This document shows positions 1 through 10,520 of a DNA stretch of 64,000 nucleotides, one piece after another. The first letter of the stretch is position 1, and each line of letters begins with the position of its first letter. The stretch spans positions 3,410,001 through 3,474,000 of the forward strand of contig WHVD01000001.1 of assembly GCA_015178975.1 (NCBI GenBank), written 5' to 3'. A program made the translations under genes and the position numbers. The notes beneath the pieces are model-generated. The model worked only from the letters and a program-made list of their open reading frames with translations. It searched no databases and was not told the origin of the DNA. Source of the DNA: Hysterangium stoloniferum. Its lineage: Eukaryota > Basidiomycota > Agaricomycetes > Hysterangiales > Hysterangiaceae.

Positions 1-1500
1 TCAGACATGCAATCTTTTTTTCTTCCTTTCAGCCAGCTAGAGCAATGTCAGTCATATGTACATCATCATCCCCAGGATCAGTAGTTTTGATGGAATCTTT
101 GGGGCATGAATAGGTTACAGTGCTGAGATAAGTAGTGGGTATAGGGGAAATTTTGTTTTGAAGAATGTATACAGTACAATGAGTGGTTGCTAGGTTTCAT
201 ATTGCATTCAGGTCAACCTTTTGTTCAATCACATTACATAGCTTGACATGCTTTGGATCCTTTGTGAATATTGAGATTCTCCTGCTATTCTCATGCTACC
301 TGCTCCGAGATGGATGTCTGCAGCATATTCTGGGCATTTGACACAAATCAAATTTTCTCAACAGTTCTTGAATAGTAGTTGAAGAAATTTCTAAAATGTT
401 GAGAATCAAATGCCTCATTTGACAAAGTATTAATTCATCCTGATGATAGAGCATGAGTCTATATTAGGACATGAAGGCTCACAGATTATTGAGTTGGAAT
501 TACAGAATCTCAGAAGTATGTATTTGTCAATTATATAATATAGCAAACAGAACAACTAGGTTACAGATTCTCTGACTGACTGACTTCACACCTTTTGTTG
601 CTCTTTTATGCCTTTGAATGTCAGTCAATGACCATACTGTAATATGATTAAGAATGAGATCATGTATGAAATAATGAATGATGTCAATCTGAGACAAGTC
701 AAAGGATGAGTTGAAGATTGTCAAGTATGTAGAAAGATAGCCAAGTTGAAAAGTCAAAGTTGTATTAAAAGGTTGTTGGGACTGGCCTTGTGATGGTTGT
801 GACAGCATTACATTGTGCTCTCCTCAGCTCACTCACTAGACTTGCTGCTTTCCTCATCAGTTCATATCTTCTACACTCAGCTATGTCAATAAACATCTTT
901 TCTTTGGCATGCCATATTGGACAACTTAAACAGACACCAGCAAAAGATCATGCTATCTAGCAATTATTAGGTATTAGCTATCTATTGGGCACATTGAATA
1001 CTTCTGAATGGCAAAAAAAGTAACAGTATTATGATATGTAGCTGACAGCCTAATTTGAACTTAAATTCTGGGTTGGTATGAGGGTTCTCTTTCATAGTAA
1101 GTAGAATCAGTATGTGAAATGGGAGCACTGGATGCAACATTGGGTCTCAGCTTACAAAAGTGGCATGGCTGCAAGAAGAGGCTCAGAAGCATGTCAGGGA
1201 CTTCAGTTCCAGGAAGTATTGTATGGCTTACACAGAAGGACACCAGAGTTTATTACTATTCACTCTGACTAGATATGACTCATATGGGCTTCTGGTAAAT
1301 TTTTGAATATTTAATGTACATATTATATATATATACAATTATTTTTTAAATTTATTTCACTAATTTTAGTCAAAATGGTGGAATTGTGATTAGTCAAAAT
1401 TTTCTATCCCAGTCAGTTTTGAAGAATTTTGAAAACTCCTCTTGACAAACTCTTTATATCATTGAAAACCCCATTTCTGCAGGGAAAAAAAAAATTGCCT
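1..1500. repeat. CpG-depleted, repeat-like DNA without a gene
   Basis: I find one CpG dinucleotide (at about 306) in the first 1500 bases, while ordinary CpG density returns abruptly at 1508. No open reading frame resembles a known protein. The same loss of CpG marks the transposon island at 41.7-56.5 kb, so this is inferred to be the edge of an old, methylated transposon. The element class cannot be named. Confidence 0.6.
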
Positions 1501-2209
1501 GAGAAGACGGAATCTGAAGCGCCCGTGACAGTTAGAAATTTATGTAGTACTCCCGGTGTCGTCCCGCCTTGCGGAAAACTTATGGAATCTTCTTACATTT
1601 CCAGAAGGACCCAGAGTTTTGGTTCTCCGGGCTCGGCTCTTTGTCCCGTGCCGACCAGCATTTAGGGATTTACAGAAAGTTAGAATTGAGTACGGTTTAT
1701 GTACCGTTTTTTCACCGTCTGATACCTGGCACCTTCTTGTTCTTGTTGACTGTACAAATCCTCAAGTCTTCAGGTTACGCTTTTAAAAAAAAGAGGGAAA
1801 CTATTTGAGATCCGCATCGCTTCACGGGACTCATGATAATTTTAGGTGTCAAATCTTTCCTTTGTTTCCGAAAACGTCCCAAAAGATATCTAGGAATGAC
1901 TTGATCGATATAGAGACTACTAACCCAAGAAATTGGTCTCAAATTAGGAGCTAGCATATGGTTTCTCACACGTTCGTTCACTAGAGACGTTCACTAATAG
2001 ACAATAGGTTCAATTGGTACAAGTTGACTACTGGTCACATCCCCTTCCAGACTATTTCGCAGATTTCCTTCATTCGTATACTCATATGGATATGTCGCAT
2101 GCTTTTCAAACGATATCAAAGTCGTAATTGACCACCATATATTGAACTCGCTTCTGTACGACTATGGCAACACGTCAATATTTGCATTTTGGGGCCTAAA
2201 AATGGTTAC
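1501..2209. other. Intergenic, nothing recognised
   Basis: CpG content is normal here. Short open frames are present in several registers but none looks conserved or spliced. It lies downstream of the minus-strand coiled-coil gene, so it probably holds that gene's 3' end and terminator. Confidence 0.5.
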
Positions 2210-3175
2210 TTACTCATCTCGCATGTATCCCTCTTTTTCAAGAAAGGTATCGAACGCTTCCATAGCCTTTCGGCGTTCCTGTGCTCTCCCATACTGCCGC
2301 CCTTCCTCGTATCCCTCCTCCCGTCCAGCTTCGAACCCACTATCGTAGATTTTTTGGCGATTCTCTCTCTCTGTGCGCTTCGCAGTCTCGTATCCCTCAC
2401 TCCTCCCTTCAATCACACCGTCCACAAATCGGTTGCCCAGCCGAGTTCTGTTCAAGGCTCTCTCTTCGTTTAGGGCCGCGTCAAACTCTCTGACAGCCTC
2501 TCTGGCCTCCCTCGCATCGGTTTCTGCACGCCGTTTTCTGGTCTCCAGGTCCCCAATCGTGGACTGCGCGCGCTCGAGCTCCGCCTGCAAGGTGCCGATC
2601 ATCAGCTGAAACCGCTTCGCCTCCTCTGCGAGTTTGGTGATCTTGAGCTCCGCCTCGTGCTGGGAAGTCAAGTAACTTGCAAGGCGTTGGCTCATTTGCC
2701 TGACCCGGTCTTCAGCAAATTCTGCTCGTTTTTCTTCGGCGTCTGCCCGCTGCAGCTCGAGCTCCAGCCGGTCTCCCGTCGAGCGCAGGAGCATCTTCAG
2801 GTCGTTCGTCTGTCTCTCCTCTGCATTGAACACCATGCTCAAGAGCATCGGCGTATCGCTGGCGTCGGTGACGGTGGACTCCGATTTTTGTGAAGCTGAC
2901 GATGCAGATGGCGATTTATGCGACTTTGAGGAGTGTTTACTCGGGCGGCTGCGTGGCCGCGGAGTGAGTGCGCGGATCCAGGTGGGATCTGCGAGAACAT
3001 TGGCAACAGGCGAGGGGGTCATCGCCATCTCCCGCAATTGCGCAAAAAACGTCGACCTTTCGTTAGCCATCTGCTCGTTCCGCCTGACCAACGAGTCCGA
3101 AATGGCAGAGGAGCATTCCGGGTTCGGAAAGTCAATGAAGCTCGCTGTGCGTTCAATGCTCGTTGATGCGTTCAT
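2210..3175 (-). CDS. Coiled-coil protein of unknown function, 321 aa, single exon
   Basis: The open frame of 321 codons starts at an ATG on the minus strand and needs no intron. Residues 1-70 contain a moderately conserved-looking stretch (FPNPECSSAISDSL, then TFFAQLREMAMTPSPVA). A Ser/Lys-rich low-complexity linker follows at about 75-105. From about 115 to 240 the sequence is rich in Glu, Arg, Ala and Leu with heptad-like spacing, which predicts a long coiled coil. The tail (about 275-321) is strongly charged, with repeated Gly-Glu/Arg-Glu-Gly patterns (EAGREEGYEEGRQYGR). There is no signal peptide or membrane segment. I do not recognise a named family; a structural or scaffold role is the most one can suggest. 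Codon use and CpG content look like host genes, so I take it as a real gene. Confidence 0.75.
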   Translation of the reverse strand: MNASTSIERTASFIDFPNPECSSAISDSLVRRNEQMANERSTFFAQLREMAMTPSPVANVLADPTWIRALTPRPRSRPSKHSSKSHKSPSASSASQKSESTVTDASDTPMLLSMVFNAEERQTNDLKMLLRSTGDRLELELQRADAEEKRAEFAEDRVRQMSQRLASYLTSQHEAELKITKLAEEAKRFQLMIGTLQAELERAQSTIGDLETRKRRAETDAREAREAVREFDAALNEERALNRTRLGNRFVDGVIEGRSEGYETAKRTERENRQKIYDSGFEAGREEGYEEGRQYGRAQERRKAMEAFDTFLEKEGYMRDE

Positions 3176-4567
3176 TGGCGATGACTGTGATTTTGTGTGA
3201 ATACGCGTGTCTCGTGAGAGCTTGTCGGTTGCACATTCTTAAGCATTAGTTATGTTCTGCGCACAGGTGGCTGTCGTGCGTCTAACACGAGGTATACTCG
3301 TGAGGTAGTTTCGCCACATCACTGCCATGCCCTAGTGCATATGACAGGAATGCTGATTGGATGGCGTTATGAAGAAGTACGTTATATTATTGAACATCTC
3401 TAGAAGGGAAATAGTAGGATAATGTCCGTCATTCTTCGAGAAGCCTTAGGAAGGATCTACCTGTTATGTTTTCATCCTAAGACTGGTAGCATGGCCGGTC
3501 TTCATGTAATCCTACTTATCACATTCATGGTTTTCCATAAGGGAGCAATCGCAGAACACGTTTTATGACTCAATAGTTCACCGTTTCAATGCAAGATGAA
3601 TAATTGAAAGTATAATCATACTGATACTGCAGATACAATCAATGTATTTTATGATCACCATATACCATACACGACACGTATTAGGAAATGTAAGGTCTAT
3701 CAGACCTATCTCTCAATTGAGGAAGAAGCTTCATCAAATGCGCCCAAAAAACCGGCGCGTATAAGACATACATTAATATTGATCAAAAACAAGTATAAGC
3801 ATTAGCGTGTAATTCAAGTTGCGATGGTTGCCCACAAGTAAGATCATATTGCTTCCGTGATACCGCAAGGCGAGAGCAGCCCGCTACTGAACTATTTGAC
3901 AAGCTGGACTTGGAACTGGACCTGAACTGCGGGGCGCTGACACGTGACACGGGTCCATTACGGTCATACATGTTGTAAGGATCAAGATATTCATATACAA
4001 CATGGAAACGTGAAACATAGCATACTTCTGAGGTGGAATATTTTCCCCTCAGTTCCCGCTTTATACTGTTGACAGAGGTGTTGTCATTTACCGAATAATG
4101 AGCTACTACTAGCATGTTTATTACTTTATTACTTTACAGCATTGACCCAGGAGATAGGCTCCTGGTATGGCATCTCATATGTATAGAAAATGGACTCCCA
4201 CACGTTAATGAACATTTGGAGTTGTGGTCAATATCTTAATTTATGTAGCGCGACAGTCAAAATAGTCTTCTCCAGAATCTATGCAGGAGGTATAAACTTG
4301 TTGTTGAAGAAAAATTTCTTGTGAGTTCGGCTGTTGTATGCAACATCAACCATCATGCATCATGATGCATCCATCCCAAGTGATTAATACCACTGCAAGG
4401 TTGATTGTCGACGTCTAGATCTACCGTGACGTCTGTGAATTTTCACAAGCAGACCTGACTACACGTTTAACCGATCATCCTTGATCGTGCTGATTCCCTA
4501 GAATAGCACCTTCTATTATTATCAAACGCACGATGTCTGGCTCGTTACTTGACGTGCCACTTAGACC
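3176..4567. other. Intergenic region, divergent promoters expected
   Basis: It separates the minus-strand coiled-coil gene from the plus-strand HD-domain gene, so it should contain both promoters. A 110-codon minus-strand frame (3783-4115) has no recognisable features. A perfect 16-bp palindrome, ATGCATCATGATGCAT, lies near 4354-4369. Nothing else is supported. Confidence 0.4.
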
Positions 4568-5561
4568 ATGTCTACTACCCGGGGCCTCTCAACTCCAGTA
4601 GAACGAATTGACGAACTATTCAGCCTTCTGAAAGATCAAGGAAATGGAGACTAGTGAGTGGCGAAATAGTGACGGGCCACTCTGACTTGAAATTGGGTAT
4701 TGTCTGCCCGACCAGTATCGGTGAATGTACGCCGTCATCTCTTGGCTTCATTCCATAATAATACTTACCACCGAGAACAGCAATTAGCCAACTTGTGCGT
4801 ATCTCCCGGCGCAACTCTGAGAATTCAATCCATAGCTACCGACAACATTCCAGGAACACTGCTTGCAAGCGGCACACTTCGCGGCCTCCGCGCATGCCGA
4901 TCCTAATACAATCATGGCCGCACTTTTGCATGATGTAGGACAATTTGTTCCGGATTTGGAGACCCAGGCTCTGCAAGTTACGATGTCCAGATATTGTTGC
5001 CACGGTTAAATATTTTAAAATTTTAGTCTGTACGCCGGGGAGAACGTTGGCAAGTGTGGACACGAGAAAATTGGCGCAGATTACTTGCGTCACCTCGGAT
5101 TCAACGAGTATGCGTTCTATCGTCGCTCATATCCGGACGGCATCTGAGCGGCTTTCTAACGGCGCAGAAAAGTTTGTGGTCTCGTCGAGGCTCACGTCAT
5201 AGCCAAACGGTATTATTATTCGATTGGAAATGGAGTTTTTGACACTGAGCTATGGACTGTGGTAGGTACCTATGCGCCACGGATCCGGCCTATCACGCAG
5301 GTCTTTCTTCCGCCTCCCAAAAGTCACTTGTGCTCCAGGGCGGGTCATTTTCTTCCCTGGAAGTGCGGGAATTTGAACAAGATTCAATATGGAAGGAAAA
5401 GGTTCAGGTAATTCATGTCCCCCTCTTTGCTCCCGATGCCGTATTAATTGGCATCCCAGTTGCGCAAGTGGGACGATACAGCGAAAATTGTCGGGTTGGA
5501 AACTCCAGGGTTAGAAGCGTATCGTCAAATGGCACTAGGATGTATGCAAAGCTCGGGATAA
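4568..5561 (+). CDS. HD-domain protein of the PhnZ-like (di-iron oxygenase / phosphohydrolase) type
   Basis: The spliced product begins MSTTRGLSTPVERIDEL and carries HD-superfamily motifs: YIGESISQLEHCLQAAHFA, AALLHDVGQF (the HD pair), VGKCGHEKIGADYL, and LVEAHVIAKRYY, with a C-terminal KWDDTAKIVG and the terminator after MQSSG. These His/Asp positions form the metal site in PhnZ-like HD proteins, which include mixed-valence di-iron oxygenases acting on aminophosphonates and related compounds; the true substrate here is unknown. Exons I can place: 4568-4653, 4716-4726 (11 nt), 4781-4794 (14 nt), then 4854 onward. Later introns remove the stretch ending TTTTAG at about 5022 and the stretch after HLGFNE (ending GGCGCAG at about 5167). 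The two tiny exons are needed to keep the conserved frame, since every other choice breaks it. No targeting signal is visible. Confidence 0.8.
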
Positions 5562-5881
5562 TTTGTGTCTCGACAAATCCTCTGTACTTCTCAGTTACAT
5601 TTTTGAGAAGCACGTATCACTTGATTAGATAAAATTGAGATGACAGTATAAACACCACTTGGCATAGTGCGAAAGAGATCGAGTTGGAGACAAAAGTGAC
5701 GTTGGTCGTCAGTCCTGAAGAGAGGCTTGGTTGAATAATAATTGAATCATGTTGGGGCTGGCGATGGAGAGTGGTGGTTATCAGTTTTGTGAACTACCAT
5801 CTCATTTACTTACGAAGTGGTATATGAATTGTCGAGAGAGAAATGTACTCAAATGGATGTTCTGTCAGATGGTAAGCGGTC
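5562..5881. other. Intergenic, 3' end of the HD-domain gene
   Basis: No coding signal. It runs up to the tRNA gene; RNA polymerase III promoters of tRNA genes are internal, so no upstream element is expected. Confidence 0.4.
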
Positions 5882-5952
5882 ACTGGGGTGGGGTAGTGGT
5901 AACCTTGACGCTTCCCAAGCGTTAGCGCCGGGTTCGATTCCCGGTCCTAGTA
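5882..5952 (+). tRNA. tRNA-Gly (anticodon CCC)
   Basis: The 71-nt segment folds as a full cloverleaf without an intron. The acceptor arm pairs ACTGGGG with TCCTAGT (two G-T wobbles). The D arm contains TAGTGGTAA. The anticodon arm GACGC/GCGTT encloses the 7-nt loop TTCCCAA, giving anticodon CCC. The T arm CCGGG/CCCGG encloses TTCGATT. The discriminator base is A. The CCA end is not encoded, as normal for nuclear tRNA genes. A T-run (TTTT at 5960-5963) just downstream fits polymerase III termination. The internal A box (GGGTAGTGG) and B box (GGTTCGATTCC) are present. Confidence 0.93.
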
Positions 5953-6573
5953 GTATTGTTTTACACTTTATTTTGACGATTTTCGCTATGTTGTAGCTAA
6001 TGTCATTCTTCTTTTATTGACTCAAAATAACAATAAAAGGGGCAACACTAAAGATAACGGTTAAGATTTTAAAAATTTCAAGACCGTCAGTTAAATCTTC
6101 AGACATGCATATTTCTTAAGGAATCGCCCTTGAAGTGCTTGGGTGTTGAATGTCGGGGATTCAGTAGGCGAGCTGGAACACGAACAATACGGGTGTATGG
6201 GGTTACTAGAGACATGTATAAAAGTCCTCATCTGTTTATAACGAGTTATACCTACTCAGACAAACGGAAAGTTATTCGGTCTAGGAACTGCACCCACCAA
6301 AACTTCAACAGAAATAAGATTAAGAATCGCTTCAAAGAACAGTCGCGAAGTATCCGAAAGTGAAGGACAGCATACAGAGTACTTATTCTCACTTTTCAGC
6401 TCCGTGACTTAGTTTCAGCTTCAAGTTGAATGAGTCCCGGATGATGTTATCACCATCCACGTACTACATCAATTGTCATGGCCTATTAATGGGTACCCAT
6501 GTTTCCGGGGGAATGTACCCGAGCGTGCCCGAGCCTATTCCAATCAACGTAGTTTCAGCCACATACGTCTGAT
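5953..6573. other. Intergenic, promoter side of the SDR gene
   Basis: A 77-codon frame at 6130-6363 is Arg/Lys/Asn-rich with no conserved pattern and is not supported as a gene. The SDR promoter should lie in the last few hundred bases; no clear TATA box is seen. Confidence 0.4.
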
Positions 6574-8065
6574 ATGCCGGGCAGATTGCCTCAGCTCAAT
6601 GCTACTACGTCTCCCCAACAAGCTTACAAGACCACACTGGCTCGCCTTGACAAGATCCAGAGCCATCTAACGAAAGCGCCACCGACTCCTCGGTTAAAGG
6701 GAAAAGTCTGCATTATCACTGGTGTCGGTAGTCTCAAAGGCATCGGGTAAGTATTTTCATATATGATATGAGCTGAGCTAATAATCCTGCAGCCGCGCAA
6801 CAGCACTGGCCTATGCACATTCAGGTGCCCAACACTTGTACTTGCTCGACTTCGCCGGCGAAAACCTGCCAAACTTGAAGGAGACGATCGAGAAGGCATT
6901 CCCGGATGTCAAGGTGCGGATGCACGCGCGGTTCCCTGAATTACATGCTGAAATTTGGACACGGATAAGACCACTGTCGTTCAGGGCGATGCTGCCGATG
7001 AAGCGACCATTTCTGGCCTTTGCAAACGCGCCTTGCAAGAGGAGGGACGACTTGATGTGTTTTTTGCCAACGTGATTGTTCTCCTCGTATCTTATTTCCC
7101 CAGGCTGATTCTTCCACAGGCCGGAGTTGCCAGCCGGACCCCCTTGCATCAAATAACCCCCGAAGCATGGGAAACAATGATGCGAATCAACACCCTATCG
7201 TAACTATCTTTCAATCTTTCAAACCCATAAAACGATACTAAAACCCTCAGGGTTTTCCTTGCCGTCAAACATGCGTCTCTGGCCATGCTCAAGGTCAATG
7301 CTTCAGCCGGTAAAGAGGACACTGCGGGTAGCATCATCCTCACTGCCTCAGGTTGAGCTTCTCGTGCTTCTCCTAAATCCCATTACTCACACAACCCACA
7401 GTCGCTGGTCTTCGTTCTGGTGCTGGCCCCATCGATTGTGCGTGTTCATTTATATCCGTACGGTCTGGCGAGACCTCTCACTTCTATGCACAGACAGCGC
7501 CAGTAAAGCCGCGTAAGTCTGCATGACTACTTCTCCAAGGGCACGGCATATTGACAATGCCGCACAACACAGCGTAGTCAGTGTCGCTCAGACTTCTGCC
7601 CACCAACTGGCACGAACCAACGTCCGTGTCAATGCCCTCTGCCCGGGTCTCATCGAGGTATAAAGCATGCACCGTTCACTGTTGCGCATCTTTCGTTCTC
7701 ATGGCGCCTGCAGACTGGTATGACAAGCGTTGTATTCGACGCTGCCCGTGCGCGGGGCACCGCTTCCAAGATCGGGCAGTTAAATCCCTTGGGCCGACAC
7801 GGTGTTGCCGAAGGTATGTTGCACCTCCATAATTGGCGTCATATGCATTATCCGGGCCACTACTCATGGTATGTTTCAGAAATAGCTCAGGTGGCTCTTT
7901 TCTTGGGTTCAGGTATGCCTCCCGTTACTTCATCAATCCGCCAAATGCCATAGCTAATCTCCTTACCTTAACACAGACGAATCAAGTTATATCAACGGAC
8001 AAGCCATTCCCGTCGATGGCGGTCTCTCCGCGTCCCACCCAGTCATCCCTGGAAAGATTGCTTGA
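6574..8065 (+). CDS. Short-chain dehydrogenase/reductase (classical SDR)
   Basis: A cytosolic NAD(P)(H)-dependent oxidoreductase with a Rossmann fold. Translation starts [16 protein letters not shown]; this ATG is the one in frame with exon 1. Motifs in order: cofactor loop [11 protein letters not shown] (TGxxxGxG type), the acidic loop residue in YLLDF, the GDAAD segment, NAG formed across a splice junction (FFAN|AG), catalytic Ser in ILTAS, and the YxxxK pair in DYSASKAA, also rebuilt across a junction. The C-terminal substrate-side motif CPGLIETGM and the final [12 protein letters not shown] are typical of FabG-like SDRs. Introns start at 6747 (GTAAGT) and at several later sites. Length (about 300 aa) is normal with an N-terminal extension of roughly 45 residues. 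An Asp at the end of beta-2 (LLDF) suggests NAD(H) preference. The substrate cannot be told from sequence. Confidence 0.88.
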
Positions 8066-8287
8066 TTCACTGTCAGATTGTAATCATTGTACTCTCACTG
8101 AGGAGGTGTGTAAATGAGTGTGCTGGAATTAATATGCTGGAATATATTGCTATTAAAGACAATATAATTACTGTACTTCCTCACTCTTCATCGTGACTAG
8201 GACCCACGACCAATCCCCCAAGTGCCTGCCCATAAGCTAGTTCTATTTTTGCGAAATGCCACACCTGCAGTACGTGTGCCTGTTCTG
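8066..8287. other. Short convergent intergenic gap (SDR / CCT6)
   Basis: About 220 bp between the SDR stop and the CCT6 stop. It must hold both 3' ends and polyadenylation signals; a run rich in TATTAAAGACAATATAAT near 8150-8170 is a plausible A/T-rich 3' end element. Confidence 0.4.
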
Positions 8288-10520
8288 TTACGCATCAGCT
8301 TTTAGGGAAGTCCTTCCTGCGCGTAGAATCTCGTCAGTAGAGAGGAGGTTCACTGCGATCACCGAACTGTGAGGGACAACGCGTCAGACACCAAAGAAGA
8401 ATCACAAATGTAGAGTCAGGAACGAACCATGAGTGAAGCATTTGTCGCTTGACCCTGTAGTTGTCCCAGATTCCTTCCACAGTCGGGTCAAAGGGTTCCC
8501 CAGACTGCAGATCAATACCGACAGTGTTGCCTTCTGCTTGCTCCTCCTAGATGAAAAAATGTCAGATTCATCACTAGTTGGGAATGTCATTAAAGCCCAC
8601 CTGCAAAGCAACCACGACATCCTGAACATCAAATCCACCATTCTGCGCTAATGTCTTGGGAATCACCAAAAGTGCATCTGCGTAGGCTTGAACACCCATC
8701 TTCGCACGTCCCTTGACATTTTTCTAGGACGCAAGTAAGACCAGATATCACGAAACAACGCCTAGTAGAAGGTCAAAGCTCACTTTGGTAATCGTCGAAA
8801 GGTGATGCGAACATGCTACTTCAAACGCGCCAGCACCGGGAATAAGAGCCGCGTCCTCGATTCCATTCTTTACGCTTCGCAAGCCATCACGAAGTGCGTC
8901 GTGGATTTGGGTGATAGTATGCTGATTTGGACCTGCCAGGCATTACGCATTACATACCAACTCCAACGTAAATGCTACAACGAGAATGCACTAACCTTTA
9001 ATCAAAAGGGTCACACTCTTAGGGTCCCGAACGTTCTCTACGAAGGTGTATTTCTCTTCGCCGAGGGTGCTTTCATACACAAGCCCGGCCCAGCCAAGAA
9101 TGTCTGGGGTTAAGTCATCGACAGAATTTTGAGCAACACCACCAGCCGTGAGTTGCAACCTATAAATTAATAAGTTAACGATCGCAGATATATGAAAGTA
9201 ATCTACACACCGTTCCATATTCCGCCTCTTCGCCCGTCGAAGAGCGAGAATATTATTCTTGGCAAGAATGTCTAAACTGAGAGGATCGATACCCTTCTGA
9301 TTGATGATAACAAAATTCTTGGGCTTTTCGCTCTTTTTGTTACCATCGACCGCCTGGTCACAAACAAGATTTTTTAGCTCGATGATTTTCTTGAGCTTAG
9401 CATCCACGAAACGTCGCTCAGATTCAACAAGCTTCTCTCTTTGTTCAGCGGATGAGTAGAAAAACGAGGAATTTACTTCACTGGAACAGGAATGCGCTTA
9501 GAAATGGCAGGGTGACAGCACAATGTAATGGACCCACGTTTTCTCGTACTCAAGACTGACATTAAGCGTCAAGATGAATGCATTCTCGACCCGTTTTGGC
9601 ATATCCGGGTGTCGTCCTCCATGGTCCATAACCAATCCCCGGATCAATTGTGTCTCAGACGCTGTACGATGTTGCATTTTCATGATTTCGATCATGTGAA
9701 GATCGATGGGTTCTCGGTGTTCGATTGGATCACCGTCTTTAAGAGCTGGGGGTGGGGGAGGGGGTTGAATGGCGAGAACAGCATCAACAACATCTGCAGC
9801 CAGTTTTTTAGCTAGAGAATGATGCAATTTAGTGGCGAGAGATGTATTGGCAACGTTAATTAAGGTTGATCGGTCGACCTTCTGGGGGATTTTGAACGTG
9901 TCCAAGAACTAGTGGAGTAAAAAGTTATAGTAGCGTAAGATGGAACAGGCATGCAAACTCACAGTCAAAGCATCCTTCTTTGCCACATCAAAACCGGTTG
10001 CGATAACGGTGGGATGTACACCCTCGGAGATGTAGCGGTCGGCTTGCTTTAGAAGCTCGCCAACAAGAAGAACGACGGACGTTGTTCCATCGCCGACTTG
10101 CTCGTCCTGTGCAACTGCTGTCCGTGCTATCATTGCTGCAGTCGGATTTTGGATCTGCATTTCTGAAAGTAAGACTTTTCCATCCTTACACGCCGTATTA
10201 GCATATGACGCATTCGAGGGATTAAATTGTCTTTCACCTTCGTCATTTTAATCTGGCCTGCTCCGTCGACAAGCATTTTGAGTGTTCCTCTTGGACCTAT
10301 TGTTATTGATTGCATTAGTACAAGTCCTGGGACAAATAAACGCGATGTACCCAAATTACTCCGAACAACATTAGCGAGACCCATAGCTCCATTCGTGTTC
10401 ACCTTGTATAGAGTGTTTAAGATAATGTCATTTCTGTGGGATACATCGACATACCTGCAAAGCAGCCGAACGCCGCACACTTTCTGCCTTCGGGTTAATG
10501 AGTTCAATGCTGCTTGACAT
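8288..10520 (-). CDS. CCT6: T-complex protein 1 subunit zeta (CCT6), cytosolic chaperonin
   Basis: This is one of eight subunits of the CCT/TriC ring, which folds actin, tubulin and many WD-repeat proteins with ATP. The start [17 protein letters not shown] is the zeta-type N terminus. Group II chaperonin motifs follow: [17 protein letters not shown] (the LGP motif spans an intron), [14 protein letters not shown], the nucleotide-binding [51 protein letters not shown], and [17 protein letters not shown]. The end reads [14 protein letters not shown] and stops at 8288-8290. The gene has about eight introns, for example the donor after the N-terminal SAALQ. A run of seven Pro near IQPPPPPPP in the equatorial/intermediate region is slightly longer than usual. 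Zeta identity rests on the N terminus and on QIQNPTA; confidence is high. Confidence 0.93.

Noticed and set aside
3783..4115. 110-codon minus-strand frame
   Set aside because: No homology pattern, no splice context, composition like intergenic DNA.
4354..4369. 16-bp palindrome as a regulatory operator
   Set aside because: A single short palindrome in a fungal intergenic region without a known factor is not enough evidence.
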